Shown here: one piece after another, positions 28,700 to 36,401 of the stretch
Layout of the letters: each line of letters begins with the position of its first letter
Numbering within the stretch: the stretch's first letter is position 1
Assembly (NCBI RefSeq): GCF_000243335.1
Contig: NZ_JH597773.1
Location: 50,244-114,243, forward strand
Length of the DNA: 64,000 nucleotides
Direction: 5' to 3'
DNA from: Leptonema illini DSM 21528
Lineage (GTDB): Bacteria > Spirochaetota > Leptospiria > Leptospirales > Leptonemataceae
The notes under the pieces: generated by a model
The model's database searches: none
What the model saw: only the letters and a program-made list of their open reading frames with translations
What the model was told of the DNA's origin: nothing
Position numbers and translations under genes: made by a program

Positions 28700-29809
28700 T
28701 CAGAGCGTGCGCAGGAACAGTCGAACGATCCGGCGCAGAGCACCCGAATCCCGGACGGGCAGAAGGACGGTGGCGCTGCTCTCGATGGCAGAGCCCTCGC
28801 CCGCCGAACCACGAACAGAGAGGCCGCCACGACGCAGTGCGGCCAGCTCGGCCAGCCAGATCGCCGGATCAGACTGACGGCGGAAACGCAGACTCATCCG
28901 CATCCCGTTACCCGCATTGGACGGACAGGCCGTCAGAAATCCGAAAAGCGGATGCGCCTGAAACCACAGATGCTCGTCAAGGGCGGCGAGCGTCGCAAGC
29001 ACCTGCTCTTCGAACCGTCCGATCTGCTTGAGAATCTGCTCCTCTCGCAGTGCCGGCTCGCCCTGTTGTGATTCCGATGCAGGATTTGCGTTGGCCTCAG
29101 CAACGGGCAGGCGCAGAAAAAAGGCCAGGCGCAGATGGTCCTCGTCGTCGGCCCGGATCTCAAAGCTGCCGTCCGCTGAGATTCGCCTCGCCCCCTGACG
29201 CACGGTTGCATACGCCGGCGAACGCTCCTCAAAAAAGCGGACGACCGAACTGCCGTCGGCCAGAAGAAACTCCTGTAAAAGCCGCCGCTCAGGATCAGGC
29301 AGTCGGCTGAGATACGGAACATCGGGCAGATTGCGGGCTACACGGATGCGCACCACCAGCTCCCCCGCCTCGGGTTCACAAGAGGCAGGCTCGCCTGCGC
29401 CCGGCGATGCAGGCTGTGGCTCGCTCCTGTCGCCGTTATCAACCGTTGAAGAAGGATTCAGCTCTGCGCGCTCGGATGCTGTCGTTAACACATCATGCAG
29501 CAGTCGATGCCGGGCCATCGCCGCCCGCGACGGTGCAGGGCGTTCAAATAAGGGGGGCTTGCGTCCTCGCTCTTTTGTGATCATCTCTAAAAGCGAATCG
29601 CGAAAGGTATCGTAGCAGCGGGAACAGCCAAGACGCTCCGAGAAGCGAATCGTCGCAAAATCCAGCCCGCAACCCGAGCAGCGAAGCGCAAGCGGATCAG
29701 GCGCCGTTTCGAAGTAGATGCGACAGTGCTCGCAGTAGGGCTCCACCCTCGCCTTCTCGGGATTCAGCCGGAAGACTCTCAGAACCTGGCCGCAATGACC
29801 GCAGCGCAT
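28700..29809 (-). CDS. McsA-McsB fusion: zinc-finger adaptor with shortened protein-arginine kinase domain
   Basis: 369 residues from the ATG of MRCGHCGQ. Residues 1-80 match McsA: zinc-binding pairs C3/C6, C26/C29, C44/C47 and C62/C65, with LGCSRCYDTFRDSL. A Pro/Glu/Ser-rich linker (about 90-148) follows. From about 150 the text matches McsB: VVRIRVARNLPDVPY (the SSRxRLARN motif), ADDEDHLRL near 220 (the NEEDH motif), LTACPSNAGNGMR at 292-304 (with the essential Cys as C295), and LSVRGSAGEGS near 330. It stops there, lacking the roughly 110-residue C-terminal domain of standalone McsB. It sits 111 nt upstream of clpC. Arginine phosphorylation for ClpC degradation is the expected role, but activity without the C-terminal domain is uncertain. 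Confidence 0.85.
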   Translation of the reverse strand: MRCGHCGQVLRVFRLNPEKARVEPYCEHCRIYFETAPDPLALRCSGCGLDFATIRFSERLGCSRCYDTFRDSLLEMITKERGRKPPLFERPAPSRAAMARHRLLHDVLTTASERAELNPSSTVDNGDRSEPQPASPGAGEPASCEPEAGELVVRIRVARNLPDVPYLSRLPDPERRLLQEFLLADGSSVVRFFEERSPAYATVRQGARRISADGSFEIRADDEDHLRLAFFLRLPVAEANANPASESQQGEPALREEQILKQIGRFEEQVLATLAALDEHLWFQAHPLFGFLTACPSNAGNGMRMSLRFRRQSDPAIWLAELAALRRGGLSVRGSAGEGSAIESSATVLLPVRDSGALRRIVRLFLRTL

Positions 29810-29810
29810 A

Positions 29811-30542
29811 CTATGCGATACGTTCCAGCTTTCCGTTTCGGAGCGCATGGCGATGCGGAACGCGGCGCGCCAGCTCCATGTCATGCGTGACGATGATGAG
29901 ATTGAAACCGATCTCGGACTGTAACTCCCAGAGCAGATCGGCTAACTTCTCGGAGTTCGTGCGATCGAGGTTACCCGTCGGCTCATCGGCGAGAATCAGA
30001 GGCTTATCGCCGACAAGGGCCCGGGCGACGCCGGCTCGCGCCATCTCGCCGCCCGAGATCTGCGACGGATAATGATTCAGGCGATGACCGAGTCCGACGC
30101 GCTCAAGCATGGCGATGGCCTTTGCTCGCATATCGGGAACGGAGCCGCGCAGAATCCACAGAGGCATCATCACGTTTTCAAGCACGGTGAAGTCGGGCAG
30201 AAGATAATGGTGCTGAAAGATGAAGCCGACGGTCGTCGAGCGAAAGCGCTCGATGTCGGCCTCGGACAGTTCGGTCAGATCATGGCCGAAAACCTCAAGC
30301 GAGCCCGAGCTCGGATGATCGATGGCGCCGAGCAGATGCAGGAAGGTACTCTTACCGGCGCCGCTTGCTCCTTCAACGGAGAGGATGGCGCCGCGAGCCA
30401 CATCCATATTCAGATCGCGCAGAACGTCGACGCGCTCCCCTTCAGAGGCGTAGTGACGCGAAAGATCGCGCACGCGGATGACGATCTCTTCTTCTTCCGC
30501 CTGATCGGCGGCGGTGTTACCGGGTACCGTATTCACGTTCAT
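29811..30542 (-). CDS. lolD: Lipoprotein-releasing ABC transporter ATPase (LolD type)
   Basis: 243-residue ABC ATPase of the LolD/MacB/FtsE class, which powers extraction of lipoproteins from the inner membrane. Walker A EGASGAGKST, Q-loop FIFQHHYLLPDFT, signature SQISGGEMARAGVARAL, Walker B LILADEPTGNLD, and a switch His in VTHDMEL. The signature QQR of most homologues is replaced by MAR. ATG 30542 is preceded by GAGG and lies 7 nt after the permease stop; the frame extends upstream to 30581 but would overlap the permease. Confidence 0.88.
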   Translation of the reverse strand: MNVNTVPGNTAADQAEEEEIVIRVRDLSRHYASEGERVDVLRDLNMDVARGAILSVEGASGAGKSTFLHLLGAIDHPSSGSLEVFGHDLTELSEADIERFRSTTVGFIFQHHYLLPDFTVLENVMMPLWILRGSVPDMRAKAIAMLERVGLGHRLNHYPSQISGGEMARAGVARALVGDKPLILADEPTGNLDRTNSEKLADLLWELQSEIGFNLIIVTHDMELARRVPHRHALRNGKLERIA

Positions 30543-30549
30543 ATATGCC

Positions 30550-31899
30550 TCAGTCGTTGCGGATCGTCTGCACCGGATCAAGCTTCGCCGCCTGTCGCGC
30601 CGGGAAGTATCCGGCGAAGCCCGACAGGATCAGCGTTACCATGGCGATGCCGAAGATGAAGCTGATGTCGGTGTTGACGGGAAGATGATCGAAATAGTAG
30701 ATCTGCCGCGGAATCAGATGCACCGGGGCGCACTGATTGGAATAAAGATGGCACAGTTGATCGGCAAGGTCTTCGACAAGCTGAATCGTGCGCTCCAGAT
30801 GCTTTGATAGAAAGATGCCCAGCGCTCCGCCGATCGAGGCGCTTAAAAAGCCGATGAGCATCGAATGGCCGGTGAAGATGATAAGCACCGAGCGCATCGA
30901 CATGCCCATCGCACGCAGCATACCGATCGAGCGGCTTTTGGATTTTACAAGCAGATACGACGTTACCCAGATGCCGGCGATTCCGGCGACGATGAGCAGG
31001 CCGAGGATGATCATCATCATCGTCTTCTCGAGTTGCAGGGCGGCCAGAAACGTGCCCTTCTCGTCTTTAATCGTGCGCATGCTGTAGTCGAAGCGGTTGC
31101 CCGGAATACTATCGCGGATCATGCTTTTCGTGGAGTCGAGACGCGAGAGATCCTTGAGCTGAATAATGATCTCGGAGGTGCGTCCGTTCATATCAAGCAT
31201 GCGCTGTGCGGTGACTAACGAAACGAACATGAGATTCTGATCGAATTCGTAGAATCCCGTGCGAAAGTAACCGGCGATCGTCAGATCGGCGCGCTTGATC
31301 TGCAATCCGCGCGTAAGCACGCCGCCGGCCGGAAGAAAGACCGTAATCGTATCGCCGACGTTCCATCCGTAGTAGCGGGCCATCTCGCGACCGACGATAA
31401 CCATGTTGCCGTCGTTCATATGATCGAGCAGGCGCTGATCGTAATGCACAAGCGGAGGAAAGTCGTCGAGCTGGCCGCTCTGCAGCTGCTCGCTTTTCAC
31501 GGGGATGGCGCGCAGCCCCTTACCGTCAAAGCGTCCCTGATTCTCAAGCAGACCGTTCGCCGTGATGCTCGGGAAGACCGAGCGTATGTCCCCTTTCAGC
31601 GCCGGATCTTCTTTCAATATGTTCGTGATCTCGTTGTAGTCGTTGAAGGTGGCGCCCGTCATCGATCGAGTGAGCGTAATATGATAGCCTGAATTCCAGA
31701 GAGACGAACGCACCTCGGTCTGAAAGCCCGTGAACACCGAGAGCACGACGACCATGATGAGAACCATCAGCGCCATGAAGATGAAGGAGAGACGCGTGCC
31801 CAGGCTGAACAGAGCAAGGCGACTCTGCCCGCGCAGATAGCGGGCGGCAATAAATAATTCCAGCAGGTATCCGGACGGTATCACCCGGCCGAGCTTCAC
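30550..31899 (-). CDS. LolC/LolE-type ABC permease
   Basis: 449-residue permease of the lipoprotein-release family. The N-terminal helix (LSFIFMALMVLIMVVVLSVFTGF, about residues 37-59) leads into a periplasmic MacB-like domain (about 65-290). Three C-terminal helices belong to the FtsX core (IILGLLIVAGIAGIWVTSYLL, LIIFTGHSMLIGFLSASIGG, IFGIAMVTLILSGFAGYFPA), ending PARQAAKLDPVQTIRND, the typical permease tail. Only one permease is present, so the complex may be a homodimer or pair with a gene elsewhere. First gene of the apparent lolE-lolD-mcsAB-clpC unit. Confidence 0.85.
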   Translation of the reverse strand: MKLGRVIPSGYLLELFIAARYLRGQSRLALFSLGTRLSFIFMALMVLIMVVVLSVFTGFQTEVRSSLWNSGYHITLTRSMTGATFNDYNEITNILKEDPALKGDIRSVFPSITANGLLENQGRFDGKGLRAIPVKSEQLQSGQLDDFPPLVHYDQRLLDHMNDGNMVIVGREMARYYGWNVGDTITVFLPAGGVLTRGLQIKRADLTIAGYFRTGFYEFDQNLMFVSLVTAQRMLDMNGRTSEIIIQLKDLSRLDSTKSMIRDSIPGNRFDYSMRTIKDEKGTFLAALQLEKTMMMIILGLLIVAGIAGIWVTSYLLVKSKSRSIGMLRAMGMSMRSVLIIFTGHSMLIGFLSASIGGALGIFLSKHLERTIQLVEDLADQLCHLYSNQCAPVHLIPRQIYYFDHLPVNTDISFIFGIAMVTLILSGFAGYFPARQAAKLDPVQTIRND

Positions 31900-31975
31900 A
31901 GATGCGACTCTGCGGTCAACAGGGTTTCTTGAATAACGGTTGCCCTCAGATCGACGTCTGACATACGGGTTTGAA

Positions 31976-32944
31976 ATGAGACGGTTTGACCTCGTTCTGT
32001 TCTCCCTTATCTTCGCCTACCTGCTCAGCGGATGGACCGGCTTCTGGGGCGTACAGCGCACCGGCCTTGAAGAACAGCCTCTGCGCATCGACTTCGAGCC
32101 CGGCTTCTTTGAGATCCTCAGAACGGAGGGCACCTTTCTCGATGAGCTGCAGGACTCTCTCGTCGAAAGCGACTCCCGTCCCGAACGTCTTTTCGATCAC
32201 GTACACCGCGACTTCACGCAGAATCTCGTACTCGCCGCCGCCTTCGGCTTTCTTCTTGTATTCACGCTTCTCACCGCCGTCGCCGGTATCACAAAGCGCT
32301 GGTTCTATTCGCGCATGAAGCGCATGGTCTTCCTGCCCGTATCGTTCTTTCTGCTTCTGTCGCTGCTGCTCTCGCCGAAAGAGCCTCCGCTCGGCATGAC
32401 AAGCGCCGTGCAGCAGCTTTTATTCTTCGGGCCGTTTGTCATCAAAAGCGCCCTGCTCTTTCTGTGCACCGCCGGATGGATGGCATCGACGCTGAAAGTC
32501 GACGAGAAAGACTTTCTTACGTATCTGCGACGTGATCCGCTTAACGTGCGTCGCGCCATACGCGATCGTGTCGCTCCCGCTGCCACCGATCTCTTTTTTA
32601 TCGCCGCCGTCGGCGCCCTTATCACCAACGTCGTATTGCTTCCGTTCTTTCAGCTTCAGATTCACTTCGCCGAATACTTCGCCTTCGTTTTAATTCCAGG
32701 CCTCGTGCTGCTCGCCATCTATTACGTGAACTCGTATCATAAAGTCGCCCTGCTTCGCGGCGAAGACGGATCGTGGGGCACGGCCCTGGCCTTTCTCTCG
32801 TTTCGCATGATGCGCAACTTCCTGTATTTAACCGCCCTCGTGCTTGTCGTCGTGCTCGTACTCGGCGCCATACTGACCTTCAGCTACAGCAACCTCAATC
32901 TGCTGATCGAGGCGGGTGTGGTTTCAGAGACGCCTGGGCTCTAA
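31976..32944 (+). CDS. Integral membrane protein of unknown function
   Basis: 322 residues from the ATG of MRRFDLVLF; the frame is open upstream to 31940. An N-terminal helix precedes an extracytoplasmic, acidic segment of about 75 residues (LRIDFEPGFFEILRTEGTFLDEL). Five to six further helices follow (VLAAAFGFLLVFTLLTAVAG, LPVSFFLLLSLLLSP, and the C-terminal FLYLTALVLVVVLVLGAILTF). A six-helix core with a charged RRDPLNVRRAIRDRV loop loosely recalls YIP1-type membrane domains, but I cannot assign a family. It diverges from the Lol permease. Its stop codon abuts structured element B. Confidence 0.65.
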   Translation: MRRFDLVLFSLIFAYLLSGWTGFWGVQRTGLEEQPLRIDFEPGFFEILRTEGTFLDELQDSLVESDSRPERLFDHVHRDFTQNLVLAAAFGFLLVFTLLTAVAGITKRWFYSRMKRMVFLPVSFFLLLSLLLSPKEPPLGMTSAVQQLLFFGPFVIKSALLFLCTAGWMASTLKVDEKDFLTYLRRDPLNVRRAIRDRVAPAATDLFFIAAVGALITNVVLLPFFQLQIHFAEYFAFVLIPGLVLLAIYYVNSYHKVALLRGEDGSWGTALAFLSFRMMRNFLYLTALVLVVVLVLGAILTFSYSNLNLLIEAGVVSETPGL

Positions 32945-33043
32945 GGCCGCATCGTTCCCTCCCTCTTCCCCGCGTGGCGCACTCCATACGCCAAGCGGGG
33001 CGCTCCGCGTCCTGCTCCGCTGTCGGGAGGGAACGATGCAGCC
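32945..33043 (+). repeat. Structured intergenic element, copy B
   Basis: Starts directly after a TAA stop with GGCC, like copy A. Outer stem 32949-32963 pairs 33025-33039 perfectly (15 bp) and continues past a C-A mismatch (32948/33040) into GGC/GCC pairing (32945-32947 with 33041-33043). The inner hairpin CCCCGCGTGGCG (32968-32979) pairs CGCCAAGCGGGG (32989-33000) with one mismatch at the same place as in copy A. The 3' single-stranded stretch again reads CGCTCCGC..TCC..TCCGCT. Confidence 0.75.
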
Positions 33044-33059
33044 GGCTTTGGTTAGACGG

Positions 33060-33297
33060 GAGAGCACCTGGCCCGGCACGCTCCGCTCTCAGGTGGGTGC
33101 GGGTGTGACGGGATTGGGGCGCATCGCCCATAGCAAAGGCCAGTAGTGGTTATACAGGCATCGGGGCGATCGGGCTGCTTCGAGCTCCGCTTCGCTTCGG
33201 CCTCCTCGCTACGCTGCGCTTGGAAGCGAGTGTCTGATTCTTAACGGGAGGGGTGGACGCCGGAGGTCTGAGCTTTCGACTAACGCGAATCGGCCTT
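33060..33297. other. Gene-free, inverted-repeat-rich stretch left of the IS element
   Basis: No gene is credible here. At 33060-33095, GAGAGC (33060-33065) pairs GCTCTC (33085-33090) and ACCTG (33066-33070) pairs CAGGT (33090-33094). The order stem1-stem2-stem1'-stem2' is the topology of a pseudoknot or of two competing stems. Further on, CTCGCT/AGCGAG and GGGCG/CGCCC hairpins occur. The small minus-strand frame through this DNA is rich in Arg, Ser and Pro and lacks protein-like features. Confidence 0.5.
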
Positions 33298-34429
33298 GGC
33301 TTTGTTGTACTGAAAATGCTTGTACCCTGCAATGAGTCGTATAAACTGAACGCATGGCCCGGAAAAAAGCTGAAACACAGACCGAAGCAAAAGAGAAAAC
33401 ACGTTATCGTGTAAAGAACTGGCGGGAATATAACCAGGCCCTCGTGAACCGGGGAAGCCTGACCGTATGGATCTCAGATGATATCAGCACGACCTGGGCA
33501 GCGGAATACCGTCATAGAGGACGCGGCCATCAGCCTGTTTATTCGGACCAGGCAATTGAGTTCATGCTGACTCTCCGGGGCCTGTTCAAATTCCCTCTTC
33601 GCCAGACCACCGGTTTTGTAAGGTCGCTATTCACGATGCTAAAGCTGGATCTGCAAGTGCCCGATTATTCACAGGTTTGCAGAAGACAGGCGGGGATCAA
33701 GATGAAGCCGATCAATGCCTCAAAGGCTATGAAAAAAGGCGTGGATCTGGTTATGGATTCGACGGGGCTGAAAGTCTATGGCGACGGTGAATGGATGACC
33801 AGAAAGCATGGTCCCTCAAAACGTCGTACGTGGCGAAAACTGCATATCGGAATCGACGTTAATTCCGGCGAGATAGTTTATGCCGAGTTAACAAGCAATA
33901 ATGAGGATAGCGGCGACAGCAAAGAAGCGGTAAAGGCGATGCGAGATTTGATTTCGTCAGGCGTGAAAATAAAGTCGTTCAGGGGCGACGGAGCCTATGA
34001 TACTCATGCTGTTTACAATACCGCCCGCATCAACGGAATCAATGTGATCGTTCCACCCCGCGAACATGCAGTGACGCTCGATGAAAAGTATTCAAATGCG
34101 GAAAGGTTCAAGATATCCTGGCAGAGGGATGATACTATCAGGGCTGTGAGAGAGAAGACCCGAGCAGCATGGAAGGAGGAAAGCGACTATCATAAGCGAT
34201 CACTCGTAGAAATGACTTTCTTTCGTTACAAAACAGTATTCGGAGAAAGGATGGCCGCTCGTAATTTCCCAAACCAGCAAGCCGAAGTTCTCTTGAGAAG
34301 CCGGTTGTTGAACAAGCTCAATCAGCTCGGCAAGCCCGTTTCTGTTCCGATAAAAACCTGAAGACTCAATGTTAAAACGACTGAGCATGGAAGTTCGCAC
34401 TCTACTGACCGTTTCAATACAACAAAGCC
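33298..34429 (+). mobile_element. Complete IS5-family insertion sequence
   Basis: A 1132-bp element bounded by 18-bp terminal inverted repeats: left GGCTTTGTTGTACTGAAA (33298-33315), right end (34412-34429) the reverse complement of GGCTTTGTTGTATTGAAA; 17 of 18 positions agree. It encodes one intact transposase. The flanks show TCGGCCTT before and TCGGCCTC after, an 8-bp direct repeat with one difference, consistent with target duplication. Joining the flanks brings TAACGCG (33281-33287) next to CGCGTTA (34444-34450), so the target was a short palindrome. Confidence 0.9.
33354..34361 (+). CDS. IS5-family DDE transposase
   Basis: 335-residue transposase. The N-terminus is basic (MARKKAETQTEAKEKTRYRV) and is followed by WREYNQALVNRGSLTVWISDD, typical of the IS903/IS5 group. 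Catalytic triad: Asp in DLVMDSTGLKVYG (near 133), Asp in SFRGDGAYDTHAV (near 208), and Glu in SLVEMTFFRYKTVFG (near 284), with the Y-(2)-R-(3)-E-(6)-K-type spacing region. No frameshift or stop interrupts it, so the element looks potentially active. Composition is more AT-rich than the chromosomal neighbours. Confidence 0.93.
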   Translation: MARKKAETQTEAKEKTRYRVKNWREYNQALVNRGSLTVWISDDISTTWAAEYRHRGRGHQPVYSDQAIEFMLTLRGLFKFPLRQTTGFVRSLFTMLKLDLQVPDYSQVCRRQAGIKMKPINASKAMKKGVDLVMDSTGLKVYGDGEWMTRKHGPSKRRTWRKLHIGIDVNSGEIVYAELTSNNEDSGDSKEAVKAMRDLISSGVKIKSFRGDGAYDTHAVYNTARINGINVIVPPREHAVTLDEKYSNAERFKISWQRDDTIRAVREKTRAAWKEESDYHKRSLVEMTFFRYKTVFGERMAARNFPNQQAEVLLRSRLLNKLNQLGKPVSVPIKT

Positions 34430-34459
34430 TCGGCCTCCCCGCGCGCGTTATGTCACATT

Positions 34460-34718
34460 GCGCCCGACGTTAGCATATCAGTACACCGACGCCCGACGCT
34501 GGCAGACCAGTATTCCCGTCCGCCCCACTGCCAGACAAATACTCCCGTCCAACACTGGCAGATTCGTTTCCCGTCAGCCCGACACCGGCATCTTCTTCTC
34601 CCGTTTACGCCCCATCGTACCACTCCGATCTTCCCGTTGACGCTGCTGACAACATCTGCTCCGCTCCCACCGCCCGACATTCGCCGATTCCTTTGCCTCG
34701 CACGTATTCCTGCCCAAT
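34460..34718. repeat. Degenerate ~30-bp tandem repeat
   Basis: About eight imperfect units. The recurring block is GCCCGACRCTGGCAGA, then about eight variable bases, then TTCCCGTCC. Unit anchors lie near 34462, 34491, 34522, 34549, 34577, 34609, 34640 and 34672, giving periods of 27-32 bp. No protein is credible on either strand. The interval from the transposase stop (34361) to the TM2 gene (34777) otherwise holds only the IS right end. Confidence 0.6.
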
Positions 34719-34776
34719 CGCCCCTTAACCCCCTAAAATGCTTGTCGGATGACACTGTGCCGTGCATCCTGGGCCC

Positions 34777-35172
34777 ATGCAGGACACACACAGCAAGTCT
34801 ATTGGCTACCTTGTCTGGATCTTCGGATTTCTCGGCGCCCACCGCTTCTACTATGGCAAGCCGGTTTCAGGCACCATCTACTTCTTCACCCTGGGCCTCT
34901 TCGGTATCGGCTGGATTATCGATCTCTTTCTGATCCCTTCTATGGAAAAAGAGGCAGAGCGCCGCTATGAACCAGGACCTTACAACTACACTATCTCCTG
35001 GCTTCTTCTGACCTATCTGGGCACTTTCGGAATTCATCGCCTTTACCTGGGAAGAATCGGTACAGGCATCCTCTATATGTGTACTTTCGGCCTTCTTTTT
35101 CTTGGCGTTCTCTGGGATTTCTGGCATTTGAATGAGCTTGTTTCTGAGCGCAATCGGGAGAGCCGCTCATGA
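34777..35172 (+). CDS. Tandem TM2-domain membrane protein
   Basis: 131 residues with two TM2 domains. The first reads KSIGYLVWIFGFLGAHRFYYGKPVSG..FTLGLFGIGWIIDLFLIP and the second YTISWLLLTYLGTFGIHRLYLGRIGTG..CTFGLLFLGVLWDFWHL. Each shows the family's G-x-H-R-x-Y-x-G turn between two helices. TM2 proteins are small membrane proteins of unknown biochemical role. I chose ATG 34777 over 34762, since conserved text starts soon after. It overlaps the following gene by 4 nt, heading a three-gene + strand operon. Confidence 0.82.
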   Translation: MQDTHSKSIGYLVWIFGFLGAHRFYYGKPVSGTIYFFTLGLFGIGWIIDLFLIPSMEKEAERRYEPGPYNYTISWLLLTYLGTFGIHRLYLGRIGTGILYMCTFGLLFLGVLWDFWHLNELVSERNRESRS

Positions 35173-36401
35173 GTATTACGCGCAAGGGCACGGGCTGGGA
35201 GCTTCTTCAGAGCTGGTACATTCTGCTGACGCTTGTTCCATTTGGGTTCACGTCATTCCTGGCATTCCTGTATACGTTTCTTCGCGTGAAGAAGATCACG
35301 CATCTGCTTGCCTCGGTCGTCTACCTGGCAGGCATCGTCGGGCTGTTTATTCTCGTCGATAAATACCCAGATCAGGAAAGTCGGCCGGATTGGTTTGACG
35401 GTGCGATGTTCGGCCTCCTGGGCCTGTGGATCGTTTCTATCATTCATGCGGTTCTGATTCGCAAGGAGTTCCTGCTGCGCCTCGAAGCGGGCGAAGAGAA
35501 AGAAGCCGTCGATCATTCGACGATGCGCACGAAAATCCGCAAAGAGATGGGAGTGAGCAAGAATCCGGTCAACGACGTGCTTGTGGAATATGCCGACGAA
35601 GATCTGTCGGTGCGCGTCTGCCGCACCATCCTGAATAACCTGCCCTTTGCTCCGAACTTCGATTCGTATCGCGACATAGACGGAGCGGTGCGTCGTATGA
35701 ATCCCGACGCCGACGAAGAGCTGCTTCGCCGCGCCGAGCAGATCGCCGAACGAGACGACGGCGTCTTGAAGGTCGTAAAGACCGGCATAGCCCTCGATCG
35801 CGTCGACGGCGGGCTCGGTATCTACACCGGCATCAAGAATTCCGTCGATGCCATCAAGAATAAGGATCGGGAGCGTACGTTCGAGGCCGATCCGCAGCAG
35901 GCCGCCGATGCAGGCGTGAAGGCGCTGGCTCTTGCGTATATCATCGCCTCGCTCTATGACGGATCGCCGGTCGATCGCGTGAAATCCTTCCTTTCGACAA
36001 AGGCCGGACAGGAGGCGCTGATCTACTTCGCCGCCGTCGAGGTCGCCCTGCCCTTTACGGATAACCTTGCGCAGGCGTCGGGAAACTGGATGTCTTCCCT
36101 TCTTGCGTCGACGGGAAGCGAGGCCGAGAAACGCTTCGGACAGTTCGCTCAGGGCGAGTCGCTTGAAACGGCGAAGGGCATCCTGCAGACGCTGAGCCAG
36201 AGCCTCGACCAGATCCTCGACCAGACGCGAAACAACCTGCGTCCGTTTATCGAGAAGACGCAACAGGTGCTTCCTTCAATTATGAACGTTACCGATTCCG
36301 TAACAGGCGGAGCGGCCACCGCCCTCGACCTGCTTCCTATCTGGAAGCTGCTCTGTGCGCGGATTGCGGCCGAGGCCTGTGCGACAAAGGCGGCACGATG
36401 A
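35169..36401 (+). CDS. Membrane protein with long soluble C-terminal region
   Basis: 410 residues. Three to four helices lie at the N-terminus (YILLTLVPFGFTSFLAFLYTFL, LASVVYLAGIVGLFILVD, AMFGLLGLWIVSIIHAVLI). The cytoplasmic region is mostly helical, with EKEAVDHSTMRTKIRKEMGVSK linking to a domain containing ALALAYIIASLYDGSPVDRVKSFL and IYFAAVEVALPFTDNLAQ. The C-terminus ends in a small hydrophobic patch with Cys (LPIWKLLCARIAAEACAT). I do not recognise a family. It overlaps both neighbours by 4 nt (TM2 protein upstream, inositol phosphatase downstream), so all three are translationally coupled. Confidence 0.65.
   Translation: MSITRKGTGWELLQSWYILLTLVPFGFTSFLAFLYTFLRVKKITHLLASVVYLAGIVGLFILVDKYPDQESRPDWFDGAMFGLLGLWIVSIIHAVLIRKEFLLRLEAGEEKEAVDHSTMRTKIRKEMGVSKNPVNDVLVEYADEDLSVRVCRTILNNLPFAPNFDSYRDIDGAVRRMNPDADEELLRRAEQIAERDDGVLKVVKTGIALDRVDGGLGIYTGIKNSVDAIKNKDRERTFEADPQQAADAGVKALALAYIIASLYDGSPVDRVKSFLSTKAGQEALIYFAAVEVALPFTDNLAQASGNWMSSLLASTGSEAEKRFGQFAQGESLETAKGILQTLSQSLDQILDQTRNNLRPFIEKTQQVLPSIMNVTDSVTGGAATALDLLPIWKLLCARIAAEACATKAAR

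Noticed and set aside
33150..33332. 60-codon minus-strand frame left of the transposase
   Set aside because: Arg/Ser/Pro-rich translation of inverted-repeat DNA; it crosses the IS left end, so it cannot be an old gene.
33281..34480. Integron attC-like site (TAACGC..GCGTTA, GTTAGC)
   Set aside because: The core does not fit GTTRRRY, and there is no integrase or cassette array.
34460..34718. CRISPR-like array
   Set aside because: The repeat part is not conserved between units and the variable part is only about eight bases; no cas genes are near.
34453..34842. 129-codon minus-strand frame across the tandem repeat
   Set aside because: Cys/Arg/Trp/Gly-rich text arising from the repeat and overlapping the TM2 gene start; no homologue recognised.
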